Shown: in pieces, positions 8,492 through 17,374 of the stretch | Layout of the letters: every line of letters starts with the position of its first letter | Numbering within the stretch: the first letter of the stretch is position 1 | Source of the DNA: Bacteroidota bacterium | GTDB taxonomy: Bacteria; Bacteroidota; Bacteroidia; Bacteroidales; Cfx3-03 | Assembly (NCBI GenBank): GCA_013390605.1 | Contig: JACAUB010000001.1 | Location: forward strand, 4,623,516 to 4,687,515 | Direction of reading: 5' to 3' | DNA: 64,000 nt | The notes under the pieces: generated by a model | What the model was told of the DNA's origin: nothing | Database searches by the model: none | Seen by the model: only the letters and a program-made list of their open reading frames with translations | Translations under genes and position numbers: made by a program

Positions 8492-10372
8492 TTATAATGA
8501 AATCTTCAATGTGTTCAATTCATGCTGTTCCAGATGTCTCCAACGACCTCTTGGCAAATCTTTTTTGGTAAGATTAGCAAAAATAACACGATCAAGCTTT
8601 ACAACTTCGTATCCTAAAGATTCAAATATTCTGCGAACTACACGATTTTGCCCTGAATGTATTTCAAGGCCAATCTCTTTTTTCTCATCATTAACATACG
8701 CTATTTCATCCACTTCAATAACTCCTTCATCAAGTGAAATACCTTCGCCTATCTTAAGCAGATCGTTTTTGGTCAGTGCCTTATCCAATTCAACATGATA
8801 AACTTTACGAACACCATATTTTGGATGAGTTAATTTTTTTGCTAACTCACCATCATTCGTGAAGAGTAGAAGACCTGAAGTATTACGGTCAAGACGACCA
8901 ACAGGATAAATTCTTTCGCGGCAAGCATTTTCAACCAACGACATTACTGTTTTACGGTCAAATGGATCGTCACTTGTAGTAATGTAATCTTTTGGCTTAT
9001 TTAAAAGAACGTAACGAAAGGGCTCGCGTGCTAACGACATATCGCCTATCTGCACTTTATCTGTAGGTAGAACCTTCGAACCCAACTCCATTACAATCAC
9101 ACCATTAACCTTTACGGCACCGGCAACGATTAATGTATCAGCTTCGCGACGTGAACAATATCCACAGTTAGAGATATATTTATTTAAACGGATTTCTTTT
9201 GTTTCATCAATAGGCTCTAATGCTGATGCATTGTCTCTGCCACCACGACCTGGACGGTCATGCGATCTTTGACGATTGCTATCAAACGACCTATCCGATG
9301 ATCTTTTAAACGGTCTATCGCCTGATTGTTTTGCATATGGACGATCTGAACGACTTGATGAACGATCAAATTTATTGTCTCCTGAACGTTCTTCCCTTTT
9401 TTGATAAGGCCTATCTCCGATTGATGATCTATCTGGACGGTCGCCAGATCTAGGTTCTCTCTCAGGTCTGTCACCACGTGAAGAAAATGGTTTACGATCT
9501 GAATCGCCTGATGATCTGTCTGGTCTTTTAAAGCTTCCACGTGATGAATCGCTACCAAAGCGCTCAGGACGAGGAGAACGTGCAGGTCTGTCACCATATG
9601 ATCTGTCTGAGCGTTCTTCTGATCCCGATTCTCTTGCGGGTCTATCACTGCGCGAAGAAAATGATTTACGATCTGAATCGCCTGAAGATCTGTCTGGTCT
9701 TTTAAAACCTCCACGTGATGAATCGCTACTAAAACGATCAGGACGAGGAGAGCGGGATGGTCTGTCGCCATAAGGCCTTTCTGAACGTTCGCCAGAACCT
9801 GATTCTCTCTCAGGTCTGTCACCACGTGATGCAAAAGGTTTACGGTCTGAATTTGATGAAAATCGATCTGAACGGTTAAAGCCGCCACGAGAAGCATCAC
9901 TGCCTCCTCTTTCTGGACGTGAACGGAAAGGTCTGTCATCAGAACTTCTCTCTGTCCTATTAAACGGTCTCGATGAAGAGTCACCTCCACCTTGTCTTTC
10001 AATTCTTTTACGATATGGACGTTGTGCTTCGTTCTCAGCTGAACCCTCCGATTTGTTGAAATTGTTATCAGCAGAATCGCTAGAGGTTCTATTTGTCTTA
10101 AAGAAAGTTCGAGTTCCTCTCTCCAGTGGTTTGTTATACGATCTATTAAATGGACGATCTTCGCCACTTCTTGAGCTTCCAGATCCAGTTGAACGTGGTG
10201 AATAGCTTCTTCCACTATCACTGCTTCGTCCACTTTTTCCATAACCCGTGCCATCACCGGCAGGGGACGGTTTCCTTCCTCCCGAAAAACGACTACCTCT
10301 CTGGTGGTCACTTCCGGTGTTTTGGGCTGATCTGCCCTTATTTCCGTTACCGAACATTCTGTTATTCATCAT
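8492..10372 (-). CDS. RsuA/RluB-family pseudouridine synthase with a long disordered N-terminal arm
   Basis: The C-terminal ~240 residues are a complete RNA pseudouridine synthase: an S4 RNA-binding domain (IRLNKYISNCGYCSRREAD), then the catalytic core with GRLDRNTSGLL carrying the nucleophilic Asp and a late RRIFESLGYEV block. The preceding ~390 residues are low-complexity Arg/Ser/Asp/Gly/Pro with RG and DRP motifs, and include about three copies of a ~58-residue (~174 bp) repeat between roughly 9430 and 9900. The longest frame begins at a TTG (10390) that overlaps a -7 promoter element, so ATG 10372 (or the adjacent 10369) is taken as the start. The arm probably binds RNA nonspecifically; similar arms occur on Bacteroidota homologues. 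Confidence 0.9.
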   Translation of the reverse strand: MMNNRMFGNGNKGRSAQNTGSDHQRGSRFSGGRKPSPAGDGTGYGKSGRSSDSGRSYSPRSTGSGSSRSGEDRPFNRSYNKPLERGTRTFFKTNRTSSDSADNNFNKSEGSAENEAQRPYRKRIERQGGGDSSSRPFNRTERSSDDRPFRSRPERGGSDASRGGFNRSDRFSSNSDRKPFASRGDRPERESGSGERSERPYGDRPSRSPRPDRFSSDSSRGGFKRPDRSSGDSDRKSFSSRSDRPARESGSEERSDRSYGDRPARSPRPERFGSDSSRGSFKRPDRSSGDSDRKPFSSRGDRPEREPRSGDRPDRSSIGDRPYQKREERSGDNKFDRSSSRSDRPYAKQSGDRPFKRSSDRSFDSNRQRSHDRPGRGGRDNASALEPIDETKEIRLNKYISNCGYCSRREADTLIVAGAVKVNGVIVMELGSKVLPTDKVQIGDMSLAREPFRYVLLNKPKDYITTSDDPFDRKTVMSLVENACRERIYPVGRLDRNTSGLLLFTNDGELAKKLTHPKYGVRKVYHVELDKALTKNDLLKIGEGISLDEGVIEVDEIAYVNDEKKEIGLEIHSGQNRVVRRIFESLGYEVVKLDRVIFANLTKKDLPRGRWRHLEQHELNTLKISL

Positions 10373-10387
10373 TAAATAATTAGCCGG

Positions 10388-10395
10388 CAAAGATA
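10388..10395 (-). promoter_or_regulatory. -7 promoter element TATCTTTG for the pseudouridine synthase gene
   Basis: On the minus strand TATCTTTG matches the Bacteroidota -7 consensus TAnnTTTG and lies about 16 nt upstream of the chosen ATG. It decides against the upstream TTG start. No good TTG -33 element was found. Confidence 0.65.
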
Positions 10396-10542
10396 CACAA
10401 TTTTTGAATGTGTTCGAGGATAAATTTGGGTTCTTCTGAAACTCTTTATGATTTTATAACAGTTGATTATAGAAATAAAAAATCTTGATTTTCTCTCGCT
10501 TTTATTGTACCTTAAAGCAATATTTAAAGAAAGGAGATTGCC

Positions 10543-11649
10543 ATGAAAAATCAAGTTATTTCTATCGGCACGTTTGATTTTCCCAGCGCACAAATTTTAA
10601 AAACAGAACTCTTAGCTGCAGGAATAGACTGCTTCCCTGAACATGAAAAAGACATTTATTCAGGTTTAAAGCCCACGGTCAATTTACGAATCAAAGAAAA
10701 CGATACAGCCAAAGCGCTTAAAATTCTAAGTGATTTTGAAAAATCGTTTGAACATGCTAAAACAAAGGCTTTAAAAATACAGCCTCCAATAAAACGTATC
10801 CTAGTTCCAGTTGATTTTTCTGAACATTCTTTGATTACCTGTAGATTTGCAATCAAGATTGCTCAAAAACTCAATGCTGAGGTTAAATTAATTCATGCTT
10901 ACGCCACTCCGGCCATAAATACTTCACCTTATGTTGAACCTATTGCATACTCTAATGAACCACTAAATCAGTTCTCATTGAAGGTTTCGGAAGTAAAACG
11001 TAAAATGTTAGCTTTAAAGAAACAACTAGTTGCGTTGAATGCTAATGTTACATTGAAATACTCACTAATAAACGATGAACCTGTAGAGGCAATCTTACAA
11101 ACCAATTCAACCTATAAACCAGGGTTAATTATTCTTGGGAATCGAAAAGCCAGTAATTTGCCCGATAATTTCAAAAATAACATTGGTTGTAAAATCATCA
11201 ATAAAACCATTACACCTGTTTTAGTTGTTCCTGTTTGTGAACCGGCTGATCAGGTCTCAGAGATTAAGCATGTTCTTTATGCTACCGATTTAGAAGCTCA
11301 TGAATTTGTATCTGTTATCCGATTGGCAGAATTATTAAAATCGTTGGATATTCAGATTCATTGTGTCCATATTTGCATCGGTAAATCAGACCCAATGATT
11401 AAAGCTCATTTTGATCAATTTAAAACTGAAATACACAATCACTTACCAAATCCCAAAAACATTATCTGCAAAATGATGACGGGTGAAGATATAGAGAAAA
11501 GCCTTGAAGCATATATCCGCGAAAATAAGATTGCGGTGGTTGCAATGACTCCTCATAAACGCAATATAATATCAAGATGGCTCACACCAAGTCTCTCAAA
11601 CAAAATTATCAAACATTCAACCATTCCTGTATTGCTTTTTAACGACTAA
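10543..11649 (+). CDS. universal stress protein, DUF2007-like domain plus two UspA domains
   Basis: 368 residues in three parts. Residues 1-65 resemble the DUF2007 putative signal-transducing domain (VISIGTFDFPSAQILKTEL). Two UspA folds follow at about 82-225 and 245-367. The first retains a GNRKAS segment near the usual nucleotide-binding glycine motif; in the second this site is less conserved (MTPHKRN). UspA proteins are cytosolic and accumulate under stress or starvation. A clear AAAGGAGA Shine-Dalgarno-like tract just ahead of ATG 10543 is unusual for this genome. The upstream TACCTTAA near 10508 could be a weak -7 element. Confidence 0.87.
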   Translation: MKNQVISIGTFDFPSAQILKTELLAAGIDCFPEHEKDIYSGLKPTVNLRIKENDTAKALKILSDFEKSFEHAKTKALKIQPPIKRILVPVDFSEHSLITCRFAIKIAQKLNAEVKLIHAYATPAINTSPYVEPIAYSNEPLNQFSLKVSEVKRKMLALKKQLVALNANVTLKYSLINDEPVEAILQTNSTYKPGLIILGNRKASNLPDNFKNNIGCKIINKTITPVLVVPVCEPADQVSEIKHVLYATDLEAHEFVSVIRLAELLKSLDIQIHCVHICIGKSDPMIKAHFDQFKTEIHNHLPNPKNIICKMMTGEDIEKSLEAYIRENKIAVVAMTPHKRNIISRWLTPSLSNKIIKHSTIPVLLFND

Positions 11650-11654
11650 ATAAA

Positions 11655-12014
11655 TCAGAGTGGATAAAATGCATCAGGAATATGATAAATGGTGTATTTA
11701 CCTTTTTCGATTATTACTGAGATTACATCAAAACGTGATCCTTTGTCGTAACCTGATTTTATGACATAAGCATTTGCTGCCTGAACTAAATGCCTTCTCT
11801 TCTGTGGATTTACGGCATCCTCTGGTTCGCCAAAAAGAGAAGTAGCACGTGTTTTAACCTCTACAAACACCAATTCATCACCATCAAGGGCAATAATGTC
11901 TATTTCTAATCGTCCTCTTCGCCAGTTTGTTTGAAGAATAGAATATCCTTTCTCTTGTAAAAACGAACATGCAAGTTGCTCACCTCTCCTTCCAAGATCA
12001 TTATGATCAGCCAT
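11655..12014 (-). CDS. YraN/UPF0102 family endonuclease-like protein
   Basis: 119 residues, normal for UPF0102. It contains GRRGEQLA followed by the nuclease-fold signature RRGRLEIDIIALD...LVFVEVKTR, a PD-(D/E)xK-like arrangement, and the helical QKRRHLVQAANAY segment. The biological role is unsettled; proposed involvement is in Holliday junction or recombination processing. It converges on the universal stress gene with 5 nt between the stops. Confidence 0.9.
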   Translation of the reverse strand: MADHNDLGRRGEQLACSFLQEKGYSILQTNWRRGRLEIDIIALDGDELVFVEVKTRATSLFGEPEDAVNPQKRRHLVQAANAYVIKSGYDKGSRFDVISVIIEKGKYTIYHIPDAFYPL

Positions 12015-12170
12015 AAGCTGTTTAAATTGTGACCATGAAGGTACTATCGTTAGGTTTTAAATCCAAAAAATTTTATTCGTTAAATCGTTTTTAAATATAG
12101 CAGTTTCAAGTATAAAAAATTATTGTATTTTTATAAATATCAAGCGTTAAACTAAATTTACATCAGTCCT

Positions 12171-12373
12171 AAAACTTCCCAATTTCATTTTATCTCTTCC
12201 CGATTATGATTCTACAATTTACCCCTATACCGTATCTGAACCGTATTTATTCCGTATTATATAATACGGTATGTACGGTAATGACCCGGTATAAATAAGG
12301 AATAATTACGCCAGAAAGAAGAATTATAACATAATAATCCCATAAACGAAGAATTGATATTGAAGGAAGGTGG
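12171..12373. repeat. fold-back dispersed repeat, copy 1, in a 600-bp gene-free interval
   Basis: The gene-free interval 12015-12614 contains a palindromic element built from repeated CCGTAT words around a perfect 18-bp core (CCGTATTAT at 12252-12260 with its complement at 12261-12269). The left shoulder TTTACCCCT and the right shoulder with AAAGAAGAAT and CATAAT.ATCCCA recur in the same order at 50041-50270. No coding potential is visible. It could be a MITE/REP-like element or a structured RNA. Confidence 0.7.
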
Positions 12374-12549
12374 TAGAAGGTTTTTGAGGGATCAGCTCTC
12401 CGAATCATGCTAAAAAATGAAGGATTCTCGAAAAATTATTTGGATATAGAAGTAGCTACAAAGTTGCATTTTTTTGCAAACAAATATCTACTTTTTTAAG
12501 CATAATCATTATTCCGATCAAATGTAGAAATCTATTAATCCCAAAAAAA

Positions 12550-12587
12550 TTGGGCAGACCAGAGAAATTAATCTCTAATCTGCCCAA
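12550..12587 (-). terminator. rho-independent terminator of the DUF4403 gene
   Basis: On the minus strand a stem TTGGGCAGA...TCTGCCCAA with additional inner AGAGA/TCTCT pairing is followed directly by seven T residues. It lies just past the DUF4403 stop codon. Confidence 0.85.
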
Positions 12588-12614
12588 AAATTTAATGCTG
12601 TCGTAAAAAATTAT

Positions 12615-14036
12615 TTATTTCGAGGCAGCTCCCGGATTAACCATCACATTCAATTTTCCTTTAAATACAATAGATGCCTTTATCGATTCATGTGTAAGCA
12701 TAACTCCTTCTATATCCAGACCATCCAATTTACCTTTCAGGGTTGTACCCATACCCATCTCATAACTCGACAATGTCTTCTGAAGCATTGTTTTCGAATC
12801 CTTTATATTACTGGCCATTGAGAACTCTAGTCTCTTTTGAACCATCTTGACAATAGGTCCATGCATCAACCATGCTGCCGATTTTAAAAGTACCCCTTTC
12901 GTGTGCAATTCAAAGTCGAAGTCCTTTACCTTGATAGTAGAATCTGTCGCATCGTAATAAGGAACACCGGCAAAATAGATTTTTCCTTTTACACTACCCT
13001 CAACATCAGCTGCAACAATAATCTTTCCATTACTTCCATAAAGATTCATGCCCTTAACGGTCACTTTCTTACCGCCACCTTCAAAGGTTTTACCCAATAT
13101 ATATTTCTTTGACATTTCAGTTGCTTCAGTAAAAGGAATATCACTTAATACATTCACTTCGAAACCATCACTAATATTGTTCTGGATATTAATCTGAGCA
13201 GGAGTTGGTGAAATCTTATATGGGGGTTCATTGCCAATAAAAGTTTCTGTTAGTGTTTTAAAACTTATGACATTGTGAATTTTATTACTCTTGCTTAACA
13301 ACGGTTGACTATAGACTTCTAATGGTGTTATTTTTAACCACATTTTATATTCATCAGACATCTTGTAAGGCTTCTGGATCATCTTCCATGGACCTGCAAT
13401 CAATTTCTTAATGTCCAGATTCGACTTAATTGCATTATCAACCTCATTACTAATCATGGTTTGGTTGTATTTTAAAATAGCATCGGCTACAAATGTAACC
13501 GGCATATTATAACCGGCAATATTTACGGTTGGTGCTGCAATCCATTCGTATCCATCAGAAATCGTCTTCGTTGTAAGCGACAGATCTTTGTTCAGTGTGA
13601 CTCTTGTTCTAAATTTCAATGCTATTTCGCAATTAAATTCTCGATAGTCAGAAACAGTAATACCTAGTTTCTGAAATTTAAAACCTGCTTTTGCCCATAT
13701 TTTTAGCGGTATTCTGTACGAAAGCATATCGCCTTCCATATTAATTCTAAAGTTATCACGTTTTGTAACCTTAAGCATCAGGTTATCGTTGTTATTATTT
13801 GTTAAGCTGTTATCTTCGTAAATAACACCGTTTAACTCTTTATTTAGAAGTGTTTCAATCGACTTGACATCAATATCAACCGGTACAGAAATTAAGGATG
13901 GTTTTGGCTTATAGTCGATATTTAGATAGTTTTCATTAGGAGCCTGAGTTAGAATTCCAGGAGAGGAACAGCCCTGAATTACAACGAAACCAACAATAGC
14001 AAAAAGAATATTTGCCTTTAAGAAATACTTTTTCAT
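12615..14036 (-). CDS. DUF4403 family lipoprotein
   Basis: A 473-residue exported lipoprotein. The signal sequence ends in a lipobox with the predicted lipidated Cys at about residue 23 (VIQGCSS). The remaining sequence matches the DUF4403 type common in Bacteroidota, beta-rich with TULIP-like character and no catalytic motif. The long frame runs up to 14069, but ATG 14036 (MKKYFLK) gives a proper signal peptide and fits a -7 element at 14067-14074. It is a single gene with its own terminator. Function unknown; possibly lipid binding in the outer envelope. Confidence 0.85.
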   Translation of the reverse strand: MKKYFLKANILFAIVGFVVIQGCSSPGILTQAPNENYLNIDYKPKPSLISVPVDIDVKSIETLLNKELNGVIYEDNSLTNNNNDNLMLKVTKRDNFRINMEGDMLSYRIPLKIWAKAGFKFQKLGITVSDYREFNCEIALKFRTRVTLNKDLSLTTKTISDGYEWIAAPTVNIAGYNMPVTFVADAILKYNQTMISNEVDNAIKSNLDIKKLIAGPWKMIQKPYKMSDEYKMWLKITPLEVYSQPLLSKSNKIHNVISFKTLTETFIGNEPPYKISPTPAQINIQNNISDGFEVNVLSDIPFTEATEMSKKYILGKTFEGGGKKVTVKGMNLYGSNGKIIVAADVEGSVKGKIYFAGVPYYDATDSTIKVKDFDFELHTKGVLLKSAAWLMHGPIVKMVQKRLEFSMASNIKDSKTMLQKTLSSYEMGMGTTLKGKLDGLDIEGVMLTHESIKASIVFKGKLNVMVNPGAASK

Positions 14037-14066
14037 GAGTATACGTTTATATATAGTTATTGTTTG

Positions 14067-14074
14067 CAAAGTTA
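14067..14074 (-). promoter_or_regulatory. -7 promoter element TAACTTTG for the DUF4403 gene
   Basis: TAACTTTG on the minus strand matches TAnnTTTG and lies about 30 nt upstream of ATG 14036. A TTTG further upstream is too distant (24 nt) to be a convincing -33 element. Confidence 0.6.
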
Positions 14075-14185
14075 GATCGGTTTGGGTTAAGATTATCTCA
14101 AAGTTTCTAATTTTTTAACTTTAAATATGATTTCTCTTGTATCTGCGTTTTTTGTAATATTACTGATATTCTAAACTTTAAACCC

Positions 14186-14674
14186 ATGTATAAAATACTC
14201 AGACTCCTTGTACCTGTTTTAACTGGAATACTTGTGGTGTTAGGTATCTTTAAAACAGACGAACTCATAAGGGATATGGCCACCTTCAATTTTTCGATGA
14301 ATACTACCGATATGACCAATGTTCTTTTTTATTATGTAATCATTCCGGTCGCTATTCTTTTATCGATTATTATTCAGTGGTTGGTTATACAACCACTCAT
14401 AAGAAAGCTTGAAAAGAGTTATACCCTCATGCGACTCAAGTTAATTCATTTCGTTATTCTGATCTCTGCCCTGCTAAGTGGAGTTGTTGGTTTTATTTTT
14501 TGGAAAAAGACATTGTCATGGGGCGATGTAGTTATTGCCGTTATCGTCTCATTTATTTTACTTTTTGTTTATTTCATCATAACCGCACTCGTAACAAAAG
14601 GGCTTACTAAATTTCAAACAGAGTCGAAACATACTACGCCAGAAGGAAAAGCAGAAGGAGATAATATGTTATAA
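14186..14674 (+). CDS. small integral membrane protein of unknown function
   Basis: 162 residues with four predicted membrane helices (about 6-23, 50-70, 88-106 and 115-137) and a polar C-terminal tail. I recognise no family. The topology suggests an inner-membrane protein. It is divergent from the DUF4403 gene and convergent with the exonuclease/GIY-YIG gene, so the context gives no functional clue. The AT-rich codon use matches the neighbours. Confidence 0.68.
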   Translation: MYKILRLLVPVLTGILVVLGIFKTDELIRDMATFNFSMNTTDMTNVLFYYVIIPVAILLSIIIQWLVIQPLIRKLEKSYTLMRLKLIHFVILISALLSGVVGFIFWKKTLSWGDVVIAVIVSFILLFVYFIITALVTKGLTKFQTESKHTTPEGKAEGDNML

Positions 14675-14685
14675 ACAGGTAATAT

Positions 14686-16032
14686 TTAGAACTTTATCAT
14701 CTTTTCAACTTTATGCTTTGAAAGATAACTATTGATAATCTGTTGCACATCGCGGTTATCACTATAGGGTTTAATGCATTCTTTTAATTCTTCAATGCTT
14801 CCGCCAAAACAGGTTGTATCGATATATCCAAATCCCTTATACTTTCCATTTTCTACCAGTACAACTGATTTTTCATTCATTGATCTGCCTTTATCTAAAA
14901 TAATCATATTGCTACAAACATATTCGAATTGTTTCGTCGCCTCTTTTACCCGACGATTGTAGCTTTCAGTATCCTCTTTTTCAACACAGGCTCCCAAACA
15001 AATACCAAGTCCATATTGAAAACATGCACCATGTGTTTGATATAGTCCATTTATTTTTTGACAGAGGAAATATTTCTCAGTGAGCTCCTCCAATGATTTT
15101 TTAGCAGAAATTAAAGAATTAAAAGAAACAATAGGTTCAATATCAGTACTGTTTTTGACTACTTGCAAACTTATATATCCCTTATCATCAACGATAGAAG
15201 CAATCCCAAAACGTTCGGATACATGTCGTTGGGCCCGATTAAAAACAGGTTTATTTTTCTTAATCTCATCCGATTCCATCAATAAAGCAATTAGTTCAGA
15301 ACCAGTCACCTCACTATCAATATGATGGGTTCTACTCTTCATCTCTTGTGCTTTATTGCCAGTTCTATTGTTAAAGTGAGAGATAACCCGCTCTCTGATG
15401 TTTATACTTTTTCCAATGTATATTAAATCATTATTCTCATTGTAAAAATAGTATACGCCAGTAGTCTCAGGAATCTTATCAAGTAGATTATGCGGCATTC
15501 CATTCGGAAGTTTTGGTATATTAGAAGAAGAGAGATTGGGTTCAACTTGCAACAAAAGCTCGAAAAGTTTCACAGTAGCTAATGCATCACCCGATGCACG
15601 GTGTCGGTCTTTTATATGGATGCCTATCTCATTACAAAGATTACCAAGACTGTACGATCTCTTTCCCGGAATTAATTTTCTGCTTAAGCGAACCGTACAA
15701 AGTGTTGGCCTTTCAAACTTAATACCTAATCGTCTATACTCTTCCCTCACAAAATTATAGTCGAACGATACATTGTGTGCTACAAAAAAACATCCTTTCG
15801 TTAAATCATCTATTATTGAAGCTATTTGATCAAAAGAGGGAGCGTTTGCAACCATTTGATCATTAATACCCGTAAGTTTAGTGATGTAATAAGGAATAGG
15901 CTTACCTGGATTCAATAATGTGGAATATTCGCCAATAAGCTTCTTCCCATCATGAATATAAACAGCGATCTCCGTAATCTTATCATAAACAGCACTTCCA
16001 CCGGTTGTTTCTATATCAATGATTGCATACAT
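14686..16032 (-). CDS. DnaQ-type 3'-5' exonuclease fused to a GIY-YIG nuclease domain
   Basis: 448 residues. Residues 1-165 form a DEDD exonuclease (AIIDIETTGG, FFVAHNVSFDYNF, HRASGDALATVKLF), as in the epsilon subunit of DNA polymerase III. Residues about 195-275 form a GIY-YIG domain (TGVYYFYNENNDLIYIGKS, then NIRERVISHF), as in the N-terminal half of UvrC and in Cho. A C-terminal region with a Cys cluster (GACFQYGLGICLGACVEKED) resembles UvrC/Cho. The family is known and is thought to act in DNA repair. It is cytosolic and monocistronic. Confidence 0.9.
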   Translation of the reverse strand: MYAIIDIETTGGSAVYDKITEIAVYIHDGKKLIGEYSTLLNPGKPIPYYITKLTGINDQMVANAPSFDQIASIIDDLTKGCFFVAHNVSFDYNFVREEYRRLGIKFERPTLCTVRLSRKLIPGKRSYSLGNLCNEIGIHIKDRHRASGDALATVKLFELLLQVEPNLSSSNIPKLPNGMPHNLLDKIPETTGVYYFYNENNDLIYIGKSINIRERVISHFNNRTGNKAQEMKSRTHHIDSEVTGSELIALLMESDEIKKNKPVFNRAQRHVSERFGIASIVDDKGYISLQVVKNSTDIEPIVSFNSLISAKKSLEELTEKYFLCQKINGLYQTHGACFQYGLGICLGACVEKEDTESYNRRVKEATKQFEYVCSNMIILDKGRSMNEKSVVLVENGKYKGFGYIDTTCFGGSIEELKECIKPYSDNRDVQQIINSYLSKHKVEKMIKF

Positions 16033-16155
16033 TCAATATTGTATTAAGTTGATAGACTGCCAAGATCAGTTATCTTGAAAAAATTATACTTTTTATTTTA
16101 AAAAAACAGACAACTTTTTTCACGAAAACCGTATCTTTAAGATTGAATTTGGCTA

Positions 16156-16163
16156 TAACTTTG
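16156..16163 (+). promoter_or_regulatory. -7 promoter element TAACTTTG upstream of the NlpE-like gene
   Basis: TAACTTTG fits TAnnTTTG and lies about 40 nt ahead of ATG 16204. Confidence 0.6.
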
Positions 16164-16203
16164 CACCTTATTAATATTCGATTACGTATAAAAATATTGT
16201 ACC

Positions 16204-16662
16204 ATGAAAAAATTGGTTTATATATTGTTCTCTTTAGTTTTAGTAGCCTGCAATGGAAATACCGGAAACAAAATAGATACAGCTAATAAAACAGTTTCTA
16301 CACAAAATAGTGCCTTAGGTGTTTTTACAGGTGTTCTTCCTTGTGCCGATTGTGAAGGCATTACAACCACTGTTACGTTAAAAGAGAACCATGAAAAAAA
16401 TGAACGAACCTACATCTTAAAGGAAGTTTACTTAGGTCAGAAAAGTAATAAGCCTTTTGAAACCACTGGAAAATGGACCATTATTAAAGGAACACCACTA
16501 GATCCAAACGCTATTGTATATCAACTTGCTGTTGAAAATGATGACCCGGAAGATTCTGATGTCATCAATTATTTGGTTGTTAACAGCAACACGATAAAGC
16601 TTATAGATGATGAAGTGAACGAATTCGATTCAAAATTAAATTATACACTAAAAAAGAAATAA
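16204..16662 (+). CDS. NlpE-like copper-resistance lipoprotein
   Basis: 152 residues. The signal peptide ends in a lipobox (LVLVACNGN, lipidated Cys near residue 16). The body matches the N-terminal NlpE domain, including the CADC motif (PCADCEGI) that carries the paired Cys. In Proteobacteria NlpE senses surface contact and copper stress; in Bacteroidota the role is untested and no Cpx partner is visible here. The length equals the single-domain form. It converges on the uridine kinase gene with 8 nt between the stops. Confidence 0.82.
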   Translation: MKKLVYILFSLVLVACNGNTGNKIDTANKTVSTQNSALGVFTGVLPCADCEGITTTVTLKENHEKNERTYILKEVYLGQKSNKPFETTGKWTIIKGTPLDPNAIVYQLAVENDDPEDSDVINYLVVNSNTIKLIDDEVNEFDSKLNYTLKKK

Positions 16663-16670
16663 TAAACCAT

Positions 16671-17282
16671 TTATTTCCTTAAATGCATTTTGACTCTTGA
16701 AGAAAGGATATCAATAGCTATGTGATTTTCACCACCTTGTGGTACAATGATATCAGCATATCGTTTAGTCGGTTCAATAAACTGCATGTGCATTGGTTTT
16801 ACAAATTGCTCATATCGTTCAAGAACCTGATTGTAATTCTTCCCCCTTTCAACAATATCCCTTCTAATAATTCGTATTAGCCGGTCGTCGTCGTCAGCAT
16901 CTACAAAGATCTTAATATCCATCCTATCACGTAGACGAGGACTACTTAAAATAAGAATTCCTTCTACAATAATAACATCTTTAGGCAAAACAGTAATTGT
17001 CTCTTTTGCTCTTGAACAGGTGAGATAAGAATACATTGGCATCTCAATAGGCTGCCCAGCCTTTAACATATCCAGATGTTTAATCAAAAGGTTGTATTCA
17101 AATGCTGTTGGATGGTCAAAATTGATTTTTAATTTTTCTTCAGCACTAAGATGACCTTTATCTTTATAATAGTTATCCAAAGGAACCACAGCTACAGACT
17201 CTCCTGAGATTGCCGAGGTTATTTTTTTTACAACAGTAGACTTTCCGCTTCCGGATCCCCCGGCAATACCAATTATCAGCAT
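16671..17282 (-). CDS. udk: uridine kinase
   Basis: Phosphorylates uridine and cytidine in pyrimidine salvage. The P-loop GGSGSGKST lies near residues 8-16, followed by PLDNYYKD, the substrate region FDHPTAFEYNLL, and RRDIVERGKNYNQVLERYEQFVKPMHMQF typical of Udk. The length (203 residues) is standard. It is cytosolic and lies after the mmd operon on the same strand, with 92 nt between the mmdB stop and ATG 17282 oriented the same way; whether they share a transcript is unclear. Confidence 0.95.
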   Translation of the reverse strand: MLIIGIAGGSGSGKSTVVKKITSAISGESVAVVPLDNYYKDKGHLSAEEKLKINFDHPTAFEYNLLIKHLDMLKAGQPIEMPMYSYLTCSRAKETITVLPKDVIIVEGILILSSPRLRDRMDIKIFVDADDDDRLIRIIRRDIVERGKNYNQVLERYEQFVKPMHMQFIEPTKRYADIIVPQGGENHIAIDILSSRVKMHLRK

Positions 17283-17374
17283 GTTTGAAAATGTAGATTA
17301 TAAAAAACTGAATCTTTTTCCCAGTATTCAAAAATAAGAATGATTCCGGAAAAAAGACTCAGTAATACACTATT

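Noticed and set aside
9474..9830. CACGTG-containing words resembling half of a parS site
   Set aside because: They match only the inner ~10 bp, recur with the ~174-bp coding repeat and are explained by Ser-Arg-Gly/Asp codons; the outer bases do not fit parS.
9217..10311. 364-codon frame antisense-frame product inside the pseudouridine synthase gene
   Set aside because: It is a shifted reading of the Arg/Ser-rich repeat arm; the repeated Asp/Arg/Ser codons create long open shadows, and only the other frame runs into the S4 and catalytic domains.
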